Origin: JAATFY01 sp049276515
GTDB taxonomy: Bacteria; Pseudomonadota; Alphaproteobacteria; UBA9219
NCBI GenBank assembly: GCA_049276515.1
Contig: JBASWO010000021.1
Location: forward strand, 1 to 8,649
DNA: 8,649 nucleotides
Direction of reading: 5' to 3'
Both the position numbers and the translations under genes were made by a program. Positions 1 to 6,560 of the stretch are shown here, piece by piece. Position 1 is the first letter of the stretch; each line of letters begins with the position of its first letter. The notes below the pieces were generated by a model. The model had not been told where the DNA came from and made no database searches. It was given only the letters and a program-made list of their open reading frames with translations.

Positions 1-1
1 T

Positions 2-1363
2 AGTAGTGAGCCATTCGATCTTCCATCGGGATGGGTTTGGCTACCACTATGGCAGACCGGCAATATCTTCACGGGGAACAGCATTAATGCAGCTCTCCGG
101 TCGGAGTTAGAGTCCAACGGTGAAGGATGGCCTTTCGTAGCAACCAAGGATGTTGGCTACGGATTTGAACCGATAGACTACCACAACGGTCTGGTTGTTA
201 GCTTCGATGACCAGCGTTTCAACATTGCCCAGCCCAACGCGGTTTTTATTTGTGCTGAGGGTGGAAGCGCCGGCCGGAAAATGGCTGTCAGCGACCGTGC
301 AATAGCATTCGGAAACAAATTGATCGCCAACGAGCCTTGGCCGCAAATCGAGCCTCGGTATGTGCTTTGCACCTACCTGTCTGGTTTCTTCTTTGAATGC
401 TTCTCACGGGAAATGACGGGCATCATTGGCGGCATTTCGCGTGCGAAATTTTTGGCACTTCCATTCCCGCTACCGCCCCTCTCGGAACAACGCCGCATCG
501 TCGCCAAGGTCGATGAACTCATGGCTCTGTGCGATACTCTGGAGCGGGAGAGTGCGGACGCGCTGACCGCGCATCAGGCGCTGGTGGAGACTCTGCTCGC
601 TACGCTGGTGAACAGCGCGGATGCGGCAGACCTCGCCGCCAACTGGGCGCGGTTGGAAAACCATTTCGATGCTCTCTTCACTACAGAAGCCAGTGTGGGA
701 GCTCTAAAATCAGCATTCGTCGAGTTGGCGCTGACCGGAGCACTTACCTCTGCAATGCCCTCCGCATTCATCAAAAGACCTTTGTCCCAGCTTCTGACGT
801 TTGGTCCAAAGAACGGTTTTTCGCCAAGATCGGTGGAGCACGATACAGGCATCAAGAGCTTATCCCTGTCGGCTACAACGCGCGGACAATTTGATGGGAG
901 TCATTATAAGTACGTCGATATCGAGCAGCCGGGGGCGAGCTCAGAGCTTTGGCTGAAAAGTGGGGATATACTGGTTCAACGTGCAAATTCGATAGATTAT
1001 GTTGGCGTTGCTGCGCTTTATGATGGTCCAGATAACCAATTCATTTACCCTGATTTAATGATGAAGTTGCGTTTCTCACCGAAAATCGACCCAAAATATG
1101 CCGTTATGTGCCTTAACTCGAAGCCTGTTCGCGAATATTTAAGATCAAAGGCATCTGGCACCTCTGGGAGCATGCCGAAAATCAACCAAGCAATTCTGCG
1201 TGATGCACAGATACCCTTGCCGGATCCCGGCGAGCAACACCGGATCGTCGCAAAGGTCGATGAACTCATGGCCCTGTGCGATGCCCTGAAGGCACGGCTG
1301 GCCGACGCCGCCGAAACCCGCCGCCACCTGGCCGACGCCATCACCGAACGGGCCGCAGCCTGA
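2..1363 (+). CDS. hsdS: Type I restriction-modification specificity subunit HsdS (5' partial)
   Basis: DNA-recognition subunit that directs the HsdM/HsdR methylase-nuclease complex to a bipartite target. The frame is open from the first full codon (base 2), so the gene begins left of the window; the ATG at 281 is internal. Of the 453 visible residues, about 6-155 form target recognition domain 1, opening with a typical LPSGWVW. Residues 162-180 carry the central conserved helix (EQRRIVAKVDELMALCDTL). Residues about 181-250 match the inter-domain module of long HsdS proteins (LENHFDALF, then AFVELALTGAL). TRD2 is about 255-405, and residues 411-429 repeat the conserved helix (EQHRIVAKVDELMALCDAL). 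Relatives usually carry another copy of the module before TRD1, so roughly 90-100 residues are probably off-window (inference). hsdM and hsdR are expected upstream. The stop overlaps the next start as TGATG. TRD2 is AT-richer than its flanks. Target sequence cannot be predicted. Confidence 0.93.
   Translation, partial: SSEPFDLPSGWVWLPLWQTGNIFTGNSINAALRSELESNGEGWPFVATKDVGYGFEPIDYHNGLVVSFDDQRFNIAQPNAVFICAEGGSAGRKMAVSDRAIAFGNKLIANEPWPQIEPRYVLCTYLSGFFFECFSREMTGIIGGISRAKFLALPFPLPPLSEQRRIVAKVDELMALCDTLERESADALTAHQALVETLLATLVNSADAADLAANWARLENHFDALFTTEASVGALKSAFVELALTGALTSAMPSAFIKRPLSQLLTFGPKNGFSPRSVEHDTGIKSLSLSATTRGQFDGSHYKYVDIEQPGASSELWLKSGDILVQRANSIDYVGVAALYDGPDNQFIYPDLMMKLRFSPKIDPKYAVMCLNSKPVREYLRSKASGTSGSMPKINQAILRDAQIPLPDPGEQHRIVAKVDELMALCDALKARLADAAETRRHLADAITERAAA
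485..541 (+). repeat. Intragenic direct repeat copy 1 in hsdS (central conserved helix)
   Basis: These 57 bases match 1232-1288 at 50 positions. They encode the first copy of the conserved helix (residues 162-180, IVAKVDELMALCD). In HsdS the two helices pack against each other and hold the two recognition domains at a fixed distance. The nucleotide similarity is high enough to serve as a recombination site for exchanging the intervening TRD2. Confidence 0.85.
1232..1288 (+). repeat. Intragenic direct repeat copy 2 in hsdS (C-terminal conserved helix)
   Basis: Second copy of the 57-base conserved-helix repeat, starting 747 bases after copy 1 and in the same frame. It encodes residues 411-429, downstream of TRD2. 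Seven bases differ from copy 1; four of these are silent third-position changes, one changes an Arg to His, and two change a Thr to Ala. Confidence 0.85.
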
Positions 1364-2433
1364 TGCGCCTGCGCTCGGTATGGATCAGCCAGTACAAGAA
1401 CCTGCGCGATTTCACGATTGGCTTCGATGGGGACGGTTTTATCGACATTTTCGTGGGCAGGAACGGATCGGGCAAATCCAATTTCCTCGAAGCGCTGATC
1501 GAGATTTTCGACCACATCTTCGCCTTCGATCCCGAAGCAGCCGGGCCGGGCTTCGATTATGCCATCCGCTTCGAAATTGCCGGGGCCGAAACCAGCATCG
1601 CATGGCGCGAAGGCCATCTGAACATCAACGACGATGCTGGCCGCCGCACCTTGGGCGCCACCCCGCTGCCGGACAATGTTCTGGTCTATTACTCGGGCCA
1701 GAACGACAATGTAACCGCGCTGGTCGCCCGGTACGAGGAGCGCTACCGCCGCAATCTGCGCCGGGCGGACGCAACTATGATCCCGCGCTTTGTCGGCATT
1801 GGTCCTGCGTGCAAGAAGCTGCTGATCGTGGTGTTGATACTGCTGCCCGAAGCCAGCCTAGCGCGGCGATATCTGTGTCAAAAGCTGGGCATTCTCAACA
1901 ATAGCCGGACCGTGCGAATCGTGCTCAAACGCCCCGGATTTGCAGGCACCGGCGAGTTTGACCCGTTCGAGGATAAGCAGCTGTTCTGGGGGGCAACTGG
2001 GGTGGTTCGCTCCTTCCTCGATCAGCTTGTCGCCTGCATGTCGGGTGCCTTTACCCCCGGCACGCTCTATGACCGGGAGAAGGATCGCTACACACTAGAA
2101 TGCAATCTGGACGTGTTCCAGGAAGGATATGGCGACCTCACATCGGAAACGATCTTCCGGTCCTTCGATGCGTTGCGGATTGTCGGGATGCTCGACGATA
2201 TTGGCATCCGTGTCGCGCTGGACGGACTGGAGGTTTCGGACCTCAGCCACTTCAGCGATGGCCAGTTCCAGTCCGTCTATCTCTTCGCGGTTTCGGAGCT
2301 GTTCAAGCACCGCAATTGCCTGACACTGCTGGATGAGCCGATGCCTTCCTGCATCCGGAATGGCAATTCGATTTCCTTGAGCAAATTAGCGCCATTTCGA
2401 CAGAAGCCGCGCGCACCAACCATATCCTGCTGA
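1363..2433 (+). CDS. N-terminal ATPase fragment of the split OLD-like gene
   Basis: The first open frame of the split gene, 356 residues as sequenced. Residues 1-326 carry Walker A, the signature-like motif and Walker B with its acidic pair (D324, E325). From the codon at 2341 the frame is wrong, giving about 30 unrelated residues ending at the TGA at 2431-2433. The fragment therefore lacks the D-loop and histidine switch of the ATPase and the whole nuclease domain, and is unlikely to be active alone. Translation is probably coupled to hsdS through the TGATG overlap, since there is no strong ribosome binding site before 1363. Confidence 0.7.
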   Translation: MRLRSVWISQYKNLRDFTIGFDGDGFIDIFVGRNGSGKSNFLEALIEIFDHIFAFDPEAAGPGFDYAIRFEIAGAETSIAWREGHLNINDDAGRRTLGATPLPDNVLVYYSGQNDNVTALVARYEERYRRNLRRADATMIPRFVGIGPACKKLLIVVLILLPEASLARRYLCQKLGILNNSRTVRIVLKRPGFAGTGEFDPFEDKQLFWGATGVVRSFLDQLVACMSGAFTPGTLYDREKDRYTLECNLDVFQEGYGDLTSETIFRSFDALRIVGMLDDIGIRVALDGLEVSDLSHFSDGQFQSVYLFAVSELFKHRNCLTLLDEPMPSCIRNGNSISLSKLAPFRQKPRAPTISC

Positions 2434-2453
2434 GCAGCCACAGCGCCTCCACC

Positions 2454-3209
2454 GTGGCCGCCCAATGCGACAACCGCATCCGGCTGTTCTCGGCGGGCGC
2501 TGGCGGAGTGACGACCGAACAACAGGACAAATCCACCATCGTCCGCTCGCTCTCGGCTGGGCTGATCACGCTTTCGGAGAATGAGGCTTCTTTAAGTATC
2601 GAGCACATCCTGCTGAACACGGATGGGCCAATTCTGTTTACGGAGGGCGTTTCCGACACGCTCGTATTGACGATGGCCTGGGAGCGCCTCTTCCCCGGCG
2701 TGCAGCGAAAGTTCGCCATCGAGTCAGCTTTCGGCTGCGCTTATCTGAGAAAAATGCTTCAGGAGCAGGACTTTTTTGCTCAGCACTCAGCGCGAAAGAT
2801 CTTTGGCCTCTTTGATTTCGATACTGCCTATAATGAATGGAAGAACCTCGGCGAGCTGATTGAAGTTGACCCTTCGAAGTGTCTTGTTCGCAAGCGGGCA
2901 GTTGGTGATTGGTTCGCGATGCTGCTTCCAGTTTATCCGGCATTATCCATTCGGAATCAGGTTCTGCGTGCTGGAACGGACGAAAATTTTGCTCACAAAT
3001 CCAAACTCGACATGGAGCTGATGTTCTACGACGCATTCGGCACTGGCCAGCATTTCGAGGTTGATCTCTCTGAACCCTACGAATGCATCCGGTTCATCGG
3101 AAACAAGACAAGGTTTGCAAAGGAGGTCGTTCCAAGCCTTGGCGTTCAGCACTTCGAACCACTCCGTCCAATATTCGACTTCATAACCAGTAAGATCGAG
3201 GCTGCGTAG
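2454..3209 (+). CDS. C-terminal TOPRIM fragment of the split OLD-like gene
   Basis: The second open frame. Homology-like sequence begins at 2340 (DAFLHPEW), but the frame is closed upstream by a TGA at 2334-2336, and the first usable initiator is the GTG at 2454. From there 251 residues can be read. The TOPRIM acid lies in LFTEGVSD (E64 of this fragment) and the DxD in GLFDFDTAY (D121, D123). The tail contains RFIGNKTRFAKEVV, a pattern I associate with the C termini of ATPase-linked TOPRIM proteins. Whether it is translated is unknown; the GTG is 20 bases past the upstream stop and has no clear Shine-Dalgarno. A sample of this half (2761-2880) is about 47% GC, against about 62% at 1621-1740. 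Two-gene ATPase plus TOPRIM systems exist (PARIS AriA/AriB), but here the split falls inside the ATPase fold, so breakage fits better. Confidence 0.6.
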   Translation: MAAQCDNRIRLFSAGAGGVTTEQQDKSTIVRSLSAGLITLSENEASLSIEHILLNTDGPILFTEGVSDTLVLTMAWERLFPGVQRKFAIESAFGCAYLRKMLQEQDFFAQHSARKIFGLFDFDTAYNEWKNLGELIEVDPSKCLVRKRAVGDWFAMLLPVYPALSIRNQVLRAGTDENFAHKSKLDMELMFYDAFGTGQHFEVDLSEPYECIRFIGNKTRFAKEVVPSLGVQHFEPLRPIFDFITSKIEAA

Positions 3210-3324
3210 CTAGGGAACGGCGATGGGCGAGGCTGAATTCGAGCCTGGTTGGACAGGGTCCGTGGAAGGGCGCGGGTAATCTCGGTGCCCGCTCACCAAC
3301 TCTGCCGATCCAGTGGCGTGGTGA
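3210..3324. other. Convergent intergenic region
   Basis: This 115-base gap lies between the ends of the + strand ATPase-TOPRIM gene and the - strand DUF262 gene. The only fold I see is a short 5-base stem (3230-3234 with 3242-3246, 7-base loop) around a GAATTC. It has no T-run on either side, so it is not a convincing terminator. No small gene, tRNA or repeat is apparent. Confidence 0.5.
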
Positions 3325-5427
3325 TTACGTCTGGGACCGCCACAGATCAGCGAGCACCCAACCGTCTTTGCTTTGCAATTCCCAATCGTTCCAACCGTTT
3401 CGGCTGGTTTGCGTCACGGCAACCGACGCACCTGAGAATGAACTGAATGCCCCGTCAATGCCGTCGACCTCCAGTTTTCGGACTTTGACGACGCCCCGAT
3501 AAGTGTTGCCGCCGTAGTTGAACCGGCAGATCGTTCCCTCGCGCGGGAGGTTACCGTTCTCTCCCAGTCGTCCAAGGTCAGGAAAGGCGGTCCCGACTTC
3601 TTGCGGCGGTGCCCACACCTTTCGGGCAATCTCGAACAGCGCTGCACCTCGCTGCTTCACGCAATCCTCGTTCCAATGGTCGAACCCGTTGAGGTCGCGG
3701 TTCAAGGCGAGGCTGGTGAAGGCTTTGATCTGAGGTACCTTGGTCGCGAACGGCCCGTTCGAAACCGATGAGTTGAGCGGCTGCGTGATCAGCGTCAAGT
3801 TACCGAGCTTGTTGATGCAGCCGTCGCGCTCGACCTCGGCCACGAGCTGATCAGTATCGACTTCCCCATCCGTAACGTGCTCAAAGCCAGGAACGGGCCA
3901 GTTTTCCCGCCATCGCTGCGGCATGATATGCTCTATGGTGAGGGCGGACTTGATTTCAATGTCTTCGCTGAGGGCAGTTCGCTTGGCCTGCTCGAGACGT
4001 TCGAAGATGTAACGCAAGCGTGGCTGTCTGGCATTTTTGTATTGGTCACGGCCAAGCCACCCTTGCCGAAACTCGTTGTCGTTCGGCCAACGGTCAGTGT
4101 CGTTGGGACGAGTAGATAGCCAGCGCGCGAGCGCTTCAACCTTGCACCCTTCGCTCTCGCGGAGCCGGTCGATCGTGCCAACGAAGAAGCGGTTATAGTT
4201 CTTGGTGGATAGACCGACGATGTCGCGCCGCAGGATGTAGCTTTCCAACATGGCTAAAGCCGCCGGGAGATTTTCGCCTACGTCTGCTTCGGTCGCAAGG
4301 TAGACGACAAGAGGGAACGCGGTGCTGACATCAAAGGCCTCGGCCACAAGGCCAAATTTTCCAATCGGATCGGCCTTGTTCTGCTCGAAAATCTTGTGCT
4401 CCACTGCCGCCGAGGCGGTAATCGACTCAAGCTCCTCCTCTACCGAGGCGAACGGCTGCTTTTCGATGATCCAGCGCCGGTAGTTGTCGAACAGATTTTC
4501 CTTCGAGACGATGTCGGCCTTCTTCATCGACAGGTGATCGGTCAACATCCAATCGAGCTTGGCGGCACCTTGCCGGCCCCGATATACAAGCTGGTTCCAG
4601 AGTGGCCCGTCGAGCGGAAGCCAGTGCCTCTCGTAGAGCTTGTCGACGGCGAGAGAGGCTTCGGCGTCCTGGCCCAGCCCCTTTGCTCGCTGGAAGATGA
4701 AATTGCGCATGAGATCGCCGGGCGTCAGATCGACGCCTCGGCTGTTTAGCGTCTCGAAAATAGTCTGGGGATCGTCGCCGCCTTCAAGTTCAATAGAAAC
4801 GACGGCGAGGCCGTCCTTCATGGCTTCGAAAAGCTTCTCCATCTTGAATTCGTCGTAGTTGTCGCCGATGCCGACATGGGCGTTGATCTGTGAACGGAAC
4901 CACTCATAGGCCAACGTAGCCTTCCGGGCATTTCCATCCTCGCCAGGGACCGGTTGCGCGATTTCGTCGAGTTCAACTTTCGCATCCACAACGCAAGCGA
5001 ATGCCCGACGGTCCATTCGCGACGGCCAGACCTTGAACCGCTCAATATGCGGTTTCTCCATGATTCCGTCGTTGAGGAGATACCTCTGAAGATGGGCAGC
5101 GTAACGGGATCCGTTCGTTGTGGCGACGTCTCGAAGCGAGGCGAGCAGAAGCTGAAACGTGGTCAGACGCTGCTGGCCGTCGATCACTTCGTAAGCTTGG
5201 ACCTCTTTCCCGAATGTTTTTATCTGGGAAATGACCATCGCCCCCATGAAGTGGGGTACCAACGACGCACGATCAGTAACCACCCGATCATATGCACGTC
5301 CGATGTCACCCCATAGGAGTCGGAGCTGCGGTTCTACGTTCCACGCATATTGGCGCTGGTAGAGGGGAATGAGGTAGCGCTTCTCACCGTCGAACAGGTC
5401 GATGATTGAACGCGTAAATGGTTTCAC
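3325..5427 (-). CDS. DUF262-DUF1524 (GmrSD-like) HNH restriction enzyme with C-terminal RAMA-like domain
   Basis: A 700-residue protein related to the GmrS/GmrD modification-dependent (type IV) restriction enzymes, which cut foreign DNA carrying modified bases. The N-terminal DUF262 domain, a nucleotide-dependent ParB/sulfiredoxin-like fold in this family, shows YQRQYAW (23-29), IDGQQRLTT (82-90) and FETLNSRG (224-231). The C-terminal DUF1524 nuclease shows IEHIMPQ (498-504, H500) and LGNLTLI (541-547, N543), the His and Asn of an HNH site. Residues about 628-700 form a RAMA-like tail: GTICRFNYGG, EVDGIDGAFSSFSGAS, RNGWNDWEL, DGWVLADLWR. The start is GTG, the only ATG/GTG/TTG before the in-frame stop at 5490-5488, with AAGGGGA 11 bases upstream. 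It is downstream of ardC on the same strand but separated by 118 bases, so it may have its own promoter. Intact and probably functional. That it targets modified DNA is inferred from family. Confidence 0.9.
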   Translation of the reverse strand: MKPFTRSIIDLFDGEKRYLIPLYQRQYAWNVEPQLRLLWGDIGRAYDRVVTDRASLVPHFMGAMVISQIKTFGKEVQAYEVIDGQQRLTTFQLLLASLRDVATTNGSRYAAHLQRYLLNDGIMEKPHIERFKVWPSRMDRRAFACVVDAKVELDEIAQPVPGEDGNARKATLAYEWFRSQINAHVGIGDNYDEFKMEKLFEAMKDGLAVVSIELEGGDDPQTIFETLNSRGVDLTPGDLMRNFIFQRAKGLGQDAEASLAVDKLYERHWLPLDGPLWNQLVYRGRQGAAKLDWMLTDHLSMKKADIVSKENLFDNYRRWIIEKQPFASVEEELESITASAAVEHKIFEQNKADPIGKFGLVAEAFDVSTAFPLVVYLATEADVGENLPAALAMLESYILRRDIVGLSTKNYNRFFVGTIDRLRESEGCKVEALARWLSTRPNDTDRWPNDNEFRQGWLGRDQYKNARQPRLRYIFERLEQAKRTALSEDIEIKSALTIEHIMPQRWRENWPVPGFEHVTDGEVDTDQLVAEVERDGCINKLGNLTLITQPLNSSVSNGPFATKVPQIKAFTSLALNRDLNGFDHWNEDCVKQRGAALFEIARKVWAPPQEVGTAFPDLGRLGENGNLPREGTICRFNYGGNTYRGVVKVRKLEVDGIDGAFSSFSGASVAVTQTSRNGWNDWELQSKDGWVLADLWRSQT

Positions 5428-5462
5428 GGCTGCCCCAGTCCCCTTGCCACCTGTCGGGCCGC

Positions 5463-5491
5463 AACATTGCCGACCGGTCGCAGCGGGTCAA
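5463..5491 (-). promoter_or_regulatory. Possible sigma70-type promoter for the DUF262 gene
   Basis: On the - strand, TTGACC (5491-5486) matches five of six -35 consensus bases. After a 17-base spacer comes AATGTT (5468-5463), which matches only three of six at -10. It is correctly placed about 36 bases before the GTG start. The weak -10 keeps confidence low, and transcription from the ardC side is an alternative. Confidence 0.25.
5471..5480. repeat. Perfect 10-base palindrome in the candidate promoter spacer
   Basis: CGACCGGTCG reads the same on both strands and falls within the spacer of the candidate promoter upstream of the DUF262 gene. A palindrome there could be an operator for a dimeric repressor. 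A 10-base perfect palindrome has roughly a one in ten chance of occurring in a 118-base gap, so this is only suggestive. Confidence 0.4.
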
Positions 5492-5545
5492 GCACAAGCC
5501 TGAGTTAACCCATTTAGAAAAACAGCGAAATTTTCGTTGCCCGGC

Positions 5546-6430
5546 TCATTCTTTTGCCTCCTCCAACCACTCAGCCGCCTTCGCCGCCGCGCTCGCGGCG
5601 GTGAAAATCGCGCGATTGTCGGCCTTGAGTACCGTGAGCCAACTAGCGAGATAACGGGCATGATCAGGGCGCGGCTTGGACGATAGGCCAAGGTCGCCGC
5701 ACAAGAATGCTGAACCGAGCTCGGCGACCAGCTCTTCCATGGCATAGGCGTCGTCGCCGAACCGCTTGCCGAACGTGCGTGCGAGACGGTGCTCCGCGCC
5801 GGACCAATGGGTCAGTTCATGGAGCAGTGTCGCGTACCAGTTCTGCCCTGCATTGCCGGATTCGGTGGCGAAAAAGAGCTGCTTGTCCGGCATGGTGATG
5901 GTGTCGGTCGAGGGCGTATAATGGGCACTGTCGCCCTGGATGCGGATGGTCGCGCTGGTTGCGGCCACGAAAGCGTCCGCGTTCGGGATCGGATCGAAGT
6001 CTGCGCCTTCGGGAAGTTCCGGCATCGCATAGCCATCCACCTGGCCAACATTGAACACATGTGACGCCTGCGCGAAGATCCGGGCCGAACCCTCTCTTTC
6101 CTCCGCCTCTTTGCCATCAACCTTGTCGAAAACCTTGTAGAACACGATGGATGAAGCCTTCTCGCCCTTGCGGACCTGAGCGCCGAGCGACTGCCACTGC
6201 CGATAGGTCGCCCAGAGGCCATGCCCAAAATCCTGCGCGTCGGCAGAGGCCCAGAGGGCTAGGACGTTGACGCCGCGATAGGTCTTCCGGGTCACGGCGT
6301 TCATCGGGCGGGACAGCGGGGTGTTGCTGCGATGCCAGGGGAGCGAGAATTTCCCGGCCCCGAGTTCAAGCGAGGCGATGATCTGGTTGGTGATGGTGTC
6401 GTAAATGCTGGCGGTTTGAGTCCTGGCCAC
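5546..6430 (-). CDS. ardC: ArdC-type antirestriction protein (zincin-like metallopeptidase domain)
   Basis: A 294-residue protein of the ArdC family carried by conjugative elements, where it protects incoming DNA from host restriction. The N-terminal part (about 5-125) is the ssDNA-binding ArdC_N/DUF1738 domain, with PWHR (31-34), RPMNAVTRKTYRGVNVLAL (41-59), LWATYRQWQSLGAQVRKGE (72-90) and FYKVF (97-101). The C-terminal part is the zincin-like fold with the metal site HELTHW (204-209: H204, E205, H208), followed by EELVAELGSAFL (232-243) with a likely third ligand. The start is GTG, supported by GAAGGA 8 bases upstream (6444-6439). Length and both domains look complete. It lies 221 bases downstream of the traA stop on the same strand, the usual setting for a transfer-associated gene. 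The metal site suggests a peptidase, but proteolysis is not established for every member. Confidence 0.92.
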   Translation of the reverse strand: MARTQTASIYDTITNQIIASLELGAGKFSLPWHRSNTPLSRPMNAVTRKTYRGVNVLALWASADAQDFGHGLWATYRQWQSLGAQVRKGEKASSIVFYKVFDKVDGKEAEEREGSARIFAQASHVFNVGQVDGYAMPELPEGADFDPIPNADAFVAATSATIRIQGDSAHYTPSTDTITMPDKQLFFATESGNAGQNWYATLLHELTHWSGAEHRLARTFGKRFGDDAYAMEELVAELGSAFLCGDLGLSSKPRPDHARYLASWLTVLKADNRAIFTAASAAAKAAEWLEEAKE

Positions 6431-6438
6431 GTTGAAAA

Positions 6439-6444
6439 TCCTTC
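6439..6444 (-). promoter_or_regulatory. Ribosome binding site of ardC
   Basis: GAAGGA on the - strand, 8 bases before the GTG at 6430-6428. It decides the start, because the family's N-terminal residues begin right after this GTG and no ATG lies nearby in frame. Confidence 0.65.
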
Positions 6445-6511
6445 GTCCTGTCGTTGGGAACGCGGATGAAGGGACGGGCCGGATTGGCCGGGCAGGTCAG
6501 CGGCGACGCGG

Positions 6512-6560
6512 AACAGCCAACACGGGAGGGCGTTAGCCCGAATGGAGCGGGCAGGCTGTT
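6512..6560. repeat. Inverted repeat with nested hairpin upstream of ardC
   Basis: The arms AACAGCC (6512-6518) and GGCTGTT (6554-6560) are perfect 7-base complements. They enclose a GGGC-GTTA-GCCC hairpin at 6528-6539. It could be a leader RNA structure or a protein binding site; a role as oriT is not supported here because no relaxase-proximal features are visible. Confidence 0.45.

Larger units (their letters stand above)
1363..3209 (+). pseudogene. OLD-like AAA ATPase with C-terminal TOPRIM nuclease domain, split by a one-base frameshift
   Basis: Read as one gene with a missing G restored near 2340, this encodes 615 residues. The N-terminal ABC/SMC-like ATPase has Walker A GRNGSGKS (32-39), a probable Q-loop (YYSGQND, 109-115), an ABC signature-like FSDGQ (297-301) and Walker B CLTLLDEP (319-326). 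After the break come D-loop-like DAFLHPEW (327-334) and the histidine switch ILLSSHS (H360). The C-terminal half has TOPRIM motifs: the acid in LFTEGVSD (E428) and the DxD in GLFDFDTAY (D485, D487). This order is that of the OLD family, which includes the GajA defence nuclease. The ATG at 1363 is chosen because it overlaps the hsdS stop (TGATG) and gives the expected N terminus (MRLRSVWISQYKNLRDF); an in-frame ATG at 1276 lies inside hsdS. Probably a defence accessory of the type I system. As sequenced it should not yield a full protein. Confidence 0.85.

Noticed and set aside
1045..1617. 190-residue - strand open frame across the hsdS/ATPase junction
   Set aside because: Antisense to two strongly supported genes; no motif.
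2334..2433. Programmed -1 frameshift to express the full ATPase-TOPRIM protein
   Set aside because: The frames overlap from 2337 to 2433, but I see no X-XXY-YYZ slippery heptamer at the point where homology switches frame (GAG-CCG-ATG) and no obvious downstream hairpin. A deletion or sequencing error is simpler.
3230..3246. Short stem-loop between the convergent genes as a terminator
   Set aside because: Only five base pairs and no T-run on either strand.
4396..4749. 117-residue + strand open frame inside the DUF262 gene
   Set aside because: Antisense to an intact family member; no motif or ribosome binding site noted.
5584..5601. Strong GC hairpin (CCGCCGCG/CGCGGCGG) near the 3' end of ardC
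   Set aside because: Lies within an alanine-rich coding stretch (AASAAAKAA), where such repeats arise from GCG/GCC codons, and has no following T-run, so not called a terminator.
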